This document shows positions 12,794-17,483 of a stretch of DNA of 17,483 nucleotides, one piece after another (positions within the stretch are counted from its first letter, which is position 1; each line of letters opens with the position of its first letter). The DNA comes from an uncultured Oscillospiraceae bacterium. Lineage in GTDB: Bacteria > Bacillota > Clostridia > Oscillospirales > Oscillospiraceae. The notes under the pieces are model-generated. The model worked only from the letters and a program-made list of their open reading frames with translations. It searched no databases and was not told the DNA's origin. The stretch covers positions 1-17,483 of the forward strand of contig CALWWH010000269.1 of NCBI GenBank assembly GCA_944385195.1, read 5' to 3'. The translations under genes and the position numbers were made by a program.

Positions 12794-13627
12794 ATGCAAA
12801 AAATATATGCTTCCACCCAGGCACTGCGATTTCGATGGATCAACGCCCAGTGTTTTGAGTTTGTCATGCCCAACGGCAAAACACTGCTGACAGATCCGTA
12901 CTTTGATGATCCTGATCGGTTCCAAGCAGGCAAAGGCATGTCCCTGATGGACTTTTCAGTGGAGGACATCGAAGCTGCGGACTATGTGTTCGTCAATCAC
13001 ACCCACGGTGACCATATCAAGAATTTGCAGCAGGTGTATGACCGGTTCCACCCGATTGTCATCTGCCACAGTGCTGTGGCCATGGAGATCGCCCGTACCC
13101 ACGACATTGCACTTACCTCCATTTATCCCGTCGATTTCAATGGGAAGTACTATTTTGATGGCTTTATGCTGCAGACCTATCACGGAACGCACCATGCCTC
13201 CGGGGCAACCTATGGGGCTTTAGGGGGGCGCGAGAATGAACTGGATGCCATGGGCAGTATTTTCAATGTCAACTTCATTCTCCACACGCCGGAGGGGATG
13301 CGCATTGCTTTTGTCGGCGGAAATGATGACGGTATGACAGAACGCTTCCGCGAAATCCGTCCGAATCTGCTCATTCGGAATAAAATGGGATCTTCTCGTG
13401 ATTTTGAGCGCGTCGCAGAGCGCTTTGCTGATATTTTTGTCCGCTCCAATACGCAGTTGCTGATCCCAATGCACTGTGAGACCTGGGTGAATGAACGCCC
13501 TGATTTTTTAAACGAGGTCATTGGCGATATGAACCGTATCATGGAGGAAAAACACCTGATTGGCCGGGTTTCACTGCTGGAGCGCACCCGTTGGTATGGG
13601 CTGAATCTCACCATCACTGAGTTGTGA
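12794..13627 (+). CDS. MBL-fold metallo-hydrolase (UlaG-like)
   Basis: A 277-residue metallo-beta-lactamase-fold hydrolase. The metal motif HxHxDH is NHTHGDH (His69, His71, Asp73, His74), with further candidate ligands in TYHGTHHASG (His130/133/134) and IPMHCETW (His227). The bridging aspartate normally in a VxGD context is less clear (FVGGNDDG). The N-terminal WINAQCFEFVMPNGKTLLTDPYF resembles the UlaG (L-ascorbate-6-phosphate lactonase) and YtkL branch. The substrate is not predictable; a lactone or phosphoester is likely. GGAGGG lies 6 nt before the ATG at 12794. Monocistronic, ending at an 18-bp terminator. Confidence 0.85.
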   Translation: MQKIYASTQALRFRWINAQCFEFVMPNGKTLLTDPYFDDPDRFQAGKGMSLMDFSVEDIEAADYVFVNHTHGDHIKNLQQVYDRFHPIVICHSAVAMEIARTHDIALTSIYPVDFNGKYYFDGFMLQTYHGTHHASGATYGALGGRENELDAMGSIFNVNFILHTPEGMRIAFVGGNDDGMTERFREIRPNLLIRNKMGSSRDFERVAERFADIFVRSNTQLLIPMHCETWVNERPDFLNEVIGDMNRIMEEKHLIGRVSLLERTRWYGLNLTITEL

Positions 13628-13666
13628 AAATAATAGGCGGATAGATCTTCTATCCGCCTATTATTT
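13628..13666. terminator. Convergent terminator, 18-bp perfect stem
   Basis: Bases 13628-13645 (AAATAATAGGCGGATAGA) pair perfectly with 13649-13666 around a 3-nt loop. A-rich and T-rich feet allow use on both strands. It starts right after the TGA of the MBL hydrolase and lies about 28 nt past the CoA-transferase stop. Confidence 0.88.
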
Positions 13667-13694
13667 ATGTTACAAAAAGCGAATAGTGCAGGTT

Positions 13695-15272
13695 TTATCC
13701 CAAATTCTTACTCAATCCGCCCCACCGCTCGAAGAAAATTTCCTGAGGCATGAGCTTGAGATCCGGGGAGATGACAGGCTCAAAGTCCATGTTCGCCAGA
13801 ATGTCGCGCTCCAGATCAATACCTGGAGCAATTTCAACAATGGTCATCTTGCCGTCCACCAGGCGCATGACACAGCGCTCGGTGACATAGAGGATGTCCT
13901 GATCCGGTTCGGCATACTGGCCGGCAAAGGTAATTTGCTCGACATCCTTGAGGAATTTTCGAATTTTGCCCTGCTCGATGACGTGCAGCTTGCCGTCAAT
14001 GATCTCAATCTTTGCCTTGCCGGTGAAGGTACCGCAGAAGACCACGCGCTTGGTCTTGCGGGTGATGTTGATGAAGCCGCCGGGACCGGTCAGGCGGGGG
14101 CCGAACTTGCTGACGTTGATGTTGCCGTGACTGTCAGCCTCGCCGATGCCGAGACAGGTCATGTCCAATCCGCCGCCGTCGATGAGATCAAACATGCTGC
14201 CGTGATCGATGGTAGCCTCCGGATTGTAGGCGCTGCCGAAGTTTGGCAGTGCAGAGGGGACGCCGCCAACCATGCCGCTTTCGGTGCTCATGGTGATGTT
14301 CTCAATGTAGGGCACGCCATCGAGGGTACTCTCCTCTGAGACAACATTGGCCACGTCTGCTGCCATGCCGACGCCCAGGTTGATGAGGTCGCCCTTTTTT
14401 AGTTCCATTGCGCAGCGGCGAACGATTACCTTGCGCTCATCGAAGGGCAGTGGTTTGATGGAGTTCAGGGGCTTTTTGATCTGACCGGAGAAAGAGGGCT
14501 CCCAATAGACGCCCTCAGCCTGCCAGCAGGCCATCTTATCAGTGGCCTCAACGACGTAGTCGACCAGAACCCCTGGGATTTTTACGTCCTTGGGATTGAG
14601 AGTGCCTGCCTTGGCGATGTATTCCACCTGGACAATGACAATGCCGCCGGAGTTATGGGCTGCTTCAGCCACAGCCAGCCCCTCGTTGATGACGCTCTCG
14701 TGGGCAAAAGAGATGTTGCCGTTTTCGTCGGCGATGGTGCCGCGCAGCAGGGCCACATCCAGAGGAAAGGCCTTATAAAAGAGGTATTCCTCGCCTCCAA
14801 ACTCAATGAGCTCCACCAGCTCGTCAGTGGTGCACTCGTTCATACGGCCACCGCCGTTGCGGGGATCGACGAAGGTGCCCAGTCCGACCTTGGTGATAAG
14901 GCCGGGGCGTCCGGCGGCGATCTCACGCCAGAGGTTCACAATGCAGCCCTGGGGCAGACAGTGGCACTGCAATTTGTTGGCAACCGCCAGATCGCGCAGC
15001 GCAAACGCAGAGCCAACGTGCGCCCCGCACCAACGGGTGACCAGACCCGGACCAGCCTCCCCCAGGCGCGTGATGCCGCGTTCACCCCAGTCGCCCATGG
15101 CGCTGCCCTGTTTGAGGTTCAGGTTGCAGGGATGTCCGGTCTCTTTAAAGGAGTCTCGGATGGCGCAGGCGACCTCCTCCGCCCAGCCGGACAGCCCCAT
15201 GCCGGCCAAGCCAACTGTAGCGCCGTCGGGGATCAAACGCGCAGCCTCCTGCGCAGTGACAAACTTTGCCAT
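13695..15272 (-). CDS. Family I acyl-CoA:carboxylate CoA-transferase (YdiF-like)
   Basis: A 525-residue fused two-domain CoA-transferase that swaps CoA between a short-chain acyl-CoA and acetate or another carboxylate, as in fermentative butyrate, propionate or ketoacid metabolism. The alpha-like half starts with the oxyanion/glycine segment VGLAGMGLSG, carries GAHVGS and LPQG, and ends near residue 270. The beta-like half has LINLGVGMAADV and the catalytic glutamate Glu331 in TESGMVGG, then FGSAYNPE and GLDMTCLGIGEAD. Both halves in one chain match YdiF and propionate CoA-transferases. The exact acyl group is not fixed by sequence. GGAGGG precedes the ATG. The gene has its own strong promoter and is flanked by terminators. 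Confidence 0.92.
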   Translation of the reverse strand: MAKFVTAQEAARLIPDGATVGLAGMGLSGWAEEVACAIRDSFKETGHPCNLNLKQGSAMGDWGERGITRLGEAGPGLVTRWCGAHVGSAFALRDLAVANKLQCHCLPQGCIVNLWREIAAGRPGLITKVGLGTFVDPRNGGGRMNECTTDELVELIEFGGEEYLFYKAFPLDVALLRGTIADENGNISFAHESVINEGLAVAEAAHNSGGIVIVQVEYIAKAGTLNPKDVKIPGVLVDYVVEATDKMACWQAEGVYWEPSFSGQIKKPLNSIKPLPFDERKVIVRRCAMELKKGDLINLGVGMAADVANVVSEESTLDGVPYIENITMSTESGMVGGVPSALPNFGSAYNPEATIDHGSMFDLIDGGGLDMTCLGIGEADSHGNINVSKFGPRLTGPGGFINITRKTKRVVFCGTFTGKAKIEIIDGKLHVIEQGKIRKFLKDVEQITFAGQYAEPDQDILYVTERCVMRLVDGKMTIVEIAPGIDLERDILANMDFEPVISPDLKLMPQEIFFERWGGLSKNLG

Positions 15273-15324
15273 AAGTTATTCCCTCCGTTGGTATGAAATT
15301 TTGTATTTCTTTTTCTTGCATTTT

Positions 15325-15353
15325 ATCATACTCGATCATATGGGGCAAGTCAA
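15325..15353 (-). promoter_or_regulatory. Promoter of the CoA-transferase gene
   Basis: Minus-strand TTGACT (15353-15348), 17-nt spacer, TATGAT (15330-15325), one mismatch per hexamer. The predicted start near 15318 gives a leader of about 45 nt. Confidence 0.82.
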
Positions 15354-15401
15354 GATATGCCTCTTATCTTTTCTGCGACAAATCATAGACAGTTGTGTGG
15401 C

Positions 15402-15443
15402 AAAACAGCGCCCTTTGCAAGCATTGCTGTTTGTAAAGGGCGC
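15402..15443 (-). terminator. Terminator of the M14 peptidase gene
   Basis: GCGCCCTTTGCAA (15408-15420) pairs with TTGTAAAGGGCGC (15431-15443) with one G-U/mismatch and a 10-nt loop. On the minus strand TGTTTTG follows. It lies about 14 nt past the peptidase stop. Confidence 0.75.
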
Positions 15444-15456
15444 CGGGCGAGTTAGA

Positions 15457-17115
15457 TTACAGGGTAATGGTTTTGCTGACCTTGCCGCACTTTTCGCTGG
15501 AGATGGTTAGGGTGACTTCTTCGCCTGCCTGGGCCTCGATGATCCAGGTGAGCAGCTTGACACCCACAGAGGCGGGAGAGGTAATGCTGCCAAAGCCGTC
15601 AATATGGCCGATGGTATCCTCGGCCTTGCCGTTTACCAGCTTGCCGCTAAAGTGCAAAGACGCCTTCAGAGGCTTGTCTGCCTTTAGCTTCAGGGCCTCA
15701 GAGGTCACGAAGGTGGGCAGATAGCCCTGATTGGAAACCGCCGCGGAGATTTTCCACAGACTGCCGACAGGCTCTGCTCGGAGCATATCGATGGATAGCC
15801 GGGGCATGGTCAGGGCGTTACGAATGCAGAAGCGGCTGTGGCACTCGATGACCTCTTCGAGCATATGAGGGGGTGGGTTTTGCGTGATGAACTTGTTGTT
15901 GGGGCCGCCGATCTCCACCTTGCCCAGAACCGGATGGTCAAATTCGGTCCAGGGCTTGAACCACTCGCCGGGGACGTGTTCGTCGAGGTACTGGTAGATC
16001 TTGCACTGATCCTCGTGCTGCTCTTCCTCGGTCTTGTTGTCATCTGCTGCCTTGAAGGTGGCCTTGACGCCGGCCCTGGCCCGCAGATCCCAGAACTCTA
16101 CCGTATAGCAGGGGATACCAAGGCTCTGGTACATCCAATCGTCGAAGGCGCCGGACATGACGATACCGACGCCGCCTACCGTGCTCTCATAGCAGTTGAC
16201 ACAGGGATAGCTGGTCTCTTGGGTTGCCATGGCGCCAATGGCCTCGAACATCTTCATGTCCTGCTGGTTGGCGTCTTTGGGCGGCACCGTGCTGGGTACC
16301 GAGAGGAATACGCCGCCGCTGGTGTGGAAGGTCAGACCGTTGCAGATGTTGGGGTGCGCCAAGACGAAATCAGCCAGGGCTTTGGTCTCAGGGGCGCTGA
16401 GCGGATACTCGCCCGCGCCGCGCTGATTGCCCTCCACGCTCCAGCCAAAGGGAAAGTTACGGTTGAAGTCCAGGCTCCACATGGGACGGGCAACTTTGAT
16501 ATTGAAGCCGTCGTATTCGCCGATGATATTGCCTTCGGAATAGACATCGTAATAGGTCCCGCCAAAGTCAGAGGGGCCGCGCTTGATCATCAGTCTGGGG
16601 TCTCGGTCGGAGATCTTGTATTTACCGGCGGGGTTTTGAATGCGCATCTGGCGGATGACGCCGTCACCATCCATGTCCATGGCGTGCAGGCCTGGCTCGG
16701 CTTCCGGATAGGGATACATCCGATTGGCAGAGCGGAGGCTCTTGTCGGTGGTCAAGTATAGTTCGGAGCCATCCATCGCCACGCGGGGGATGACGTAGAA
16801 GCTGAAGGTTTTGAGCAAATCGGTGATGGTTTCGTTGGAGCCATAGCCCCACAGAAGCGTGGTGATGAAATGTATGGCAGCCATAGAGCCGGTGACCTCA
16901 CCGGCGTGCTGATTGGCATCGATGTAGAAGGCAGGCTTGTCCTCGCAGGCACCCGTGGCACTGTCGGTGATGGACGCGCACCAGATTTCGTGCTTGTCCG
17001 GGGTGGTGCAGATAGAACGGACGCTGATGAGGTTGGGATATGAGGCCTGGAACTCTTTTAGGATAGATGTAATTTCATCGTAGAGAAAATAGTGGTCAAA
17101 AACAGGTTTTTTCAT
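15457..17115 (-). CDS. M14-family zinc carboxypeptidase, cytoplasmic
   Basis: A 552-residue metallopeptidase of family M14. Zinc-site HxxE is QHAGE (His70, Glu73) and the third ligand is His264 in TFHTSGG. The substrate-carboxylate residues are Asn218-Arg219 in FNRNFPFG, and the catalytic base is Glu340 in YTVEFWDLRARAG. The N-terminal YFLYDEITSILKEFQASYPNLISVRSI is the usual M14 opening. An insert at 147-154 reads DMDGDGVI, the pattern of an EF-hand-like calcium loop. The last ~130 residues look like an all-beta appendage of the sort seen on secreted M14 enzymes, yet no signal peptide is present. Expected substrates are C-terminal amino acids of peptides, or peptidoglycan-derived peptides. 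GGAG precedes the ATG. Confidence 0.9.
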   Translation of the reverse strand: MKKPVFDHYFLYDEITSILKEFQASYPNLISVRSICTTPDKHEIWCASITDSATGACEDKPAFYIDANQHAGEVTGSMAAIHFITTLLWGYGSNETITDLLKTFSFYVIPRVAMDGSELYLTTDKSLRSANRMYPYPEAEPGLHAMDMDGDGVIRQMRIQNPAGKYKISDRDPRLMIKRGPSDFGGTYYDVYSEGNIIGEYDGFNIKVARPMWSLDFNRNFPFGWSVEGNQRGAGEYPLSAPETKALADFVLAHPNICNGLTFHTSGGVFLSVPSTVPPKDANQQDMKMFEAIGAMATQETSYPCVNCYESTVGGVGIVMSGAFDDWMYQSLGIPCYTVEFWDLRARAGVKATFKAADDNKTEEEQHEDQCKIYQYLDEHVPGEWFKPWTEFDHPVLGKVEIGGPNNKFITQNPPPHMLEEVIECHSRFCIRNALTMPRLSIDMLRAEPVGSLWKISAAVSNQGYLPTFVTSEALKLKADKPLKASLHFSGKLVNGKAEDTIGHIDGFGSITSPASVGVKLLTWIIEAQAGEEVTLTISSEKCGKVSKTITL

Positions 17116-17158
17116 AATGGCTCCTTTCTGCCCATGGCCGATGGATATTCGCAGAGTT

Positions 17159-17187
17159 ATTATACGTTACTGTGGCAAAGAACGCAA
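17159..17187 (-). promoter_or_regulatory. Promoter of the M14 peptidase gene
   Basis: Minus-strand TTGCGT (17187-17182), 17-nt spacer and perfect TATAAT (17164-17159), with the start expected near 17152 and a leader of about 37 nt. Confidence 0.8.
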
Positions 17188-17199
17188 CACTTTTCGTCA

Positions 17200-17239
17200 G
17201 AAAACGACCTCTCGATCGGTTTTGCCGACGAGAGGTCGT
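17200..17239 (-). terminator. Terminator of the partial carboxylesterase gene
   Basis: ACGACCTCTCG (17204-17214) pairs perfectly with CGAGAGGTCGT (17229-17239), with an inner CGG/CCG pairing. On the minus strand GTTTTC follows. It lies about 20 nt past the carboxylesterase stop. Confidence 0.8.
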
Positions 17240-17258
17240 ATCATGGCTTGGCTGTCTT

Positions 17259-17483
17259 TTACAGGGCGTATTCACGGCGGACAAACTCATAAATGAGCGC
17301 ATCCAGATCCCCTTTGAGACCGGTACTGCCAATAGGGGTGTCGCCCAGGTTCATCCAGCCGTAGTTCTCGGCGGAAGTAGGCCAATTGGGCAGCCCTTCA
17401 CCGTTTGGATCGCCGGTTTTGACAAAATTAGCCCAGTAGCTGCTGTAGATATCCGCCAGGTCAAAGTCCTTTGCAGTCCATGG
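17259..17483 (-). CDS. Type-B carboxylesterase, C-terminal fragment (runs off the window)
   Basis: Read from the window edge, 74 codons precede a TAA at 17259-17261. The segment YWANFVKTGDPNGEG followed by LPNWP is the hallmark C-terminal signature of the type-B carboxylesterase/PnbA family of alpha/beta hydrolases. These hydrolyse carboxylic esters. The catalytic Ser, Glu and His lie outside the window, so activity cannot be judged. The reading frame is intact to the edge. Confidence 0.88.
   Translation of the reverse strand, partial: PWTAKDFDLADIYSSYWANFVKTGDPNGEGLPNWPTSAENYGWMNLGDTPIGSTGLKGDLDALIYEFVRREYAL

Noticed and set aside
15838..16761. A 307-codon + strand open frame
   Set aside because: It is the complement of the M14 peptidase gene, whose catalytic residues are all present on the other strand.
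1..17483. CRISPR arrays, insertion sequences, phage genes or tRNA genes
   Set aside because: No regularly spaced direct repeats, transposase or integrase motifs, or tRNA cloverleaf signatures were seen.

Overview
The window looks like chromosomal DNA of a strictly anaerobic gut Clostridium-type bacterium, most likely Oscillospiraceae (Oscillibacter/Dysosmobacter/Lawsonibacter-like). This is inferred from moderately high GC, Firmicutes-type GGAGG ribosome binding sites, many TTGNNN-17-TATNAT vegetative promoters and the gene repertoire. No database search was possible. It holds 14 essentially complete protein genes, a partial gene at each edge, and one strong candidate for a structured non-coding RNA. 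I see no mobile element, CRISPR array, rRNA or tRNA.

Layout: (1) Positions 1-71 are the tail of a + strand gene, followed by a shared bidirectional terminator. (2) A minus-strand operon (3893 down to 120) encodes a lipoprotein amino-acid binding protein, a permease, an ATPase (GTG start, 8-nt overlap) and an M20D/AbgB-type amidohydrolase. It reads as an import-and-cleave unit for an N-acylated amino acid or dipeptide. (3) A MATE exporter lies on the + strand behind a near-consensus promoter whose -10 sits in a 7-7-7 inverted repeat. (4) The ~495-bp gap 5421-5915 encodes on the minus strand a ~245-nt RNA with its own promoter, a pseudoknot-capable fold and an 18-bp terminator. It also holds inverted repeats and two more terminators. 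(5) Minus-strand housekeeping genes follow: a diaminopimelate-decarboxylase-like enzyme, rsmA/ksgA, a D-Ala-D-Ala carboxypeptidase and an HPr-like protein without the catalytic histidine. (6) A + strand pair, mtaB (tRNA methylthiotransferase) and a SAM methyltransferase, faces an ATC-hydrolase-family gene. (7) That gene is divergent from a metallo-beta-lactamase-fold hydrolase. (8) Three separately transcribed minus-strand genes close the window: a family I CoA-transferase, an M14 zinc carboxypeptidase and the C-terminus of a type-B carboxylesterase.

Functionally, much of the window concerns uptake and breakdown of peptides and amino-acid derivatives (ABC importer plus M20D, M14 peptidase, ATC hydrolase) and acyl-CoA exchange, alongside lysine/cell-wall synthesis (decarboxylase, carboxypeptidase) and RNA modification (rsmA, mtaB). 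The most noteworthy unexplained element is the minus-strand RNA at ~5424-5670, which may belong to the raiA-motif class or be undescribed.
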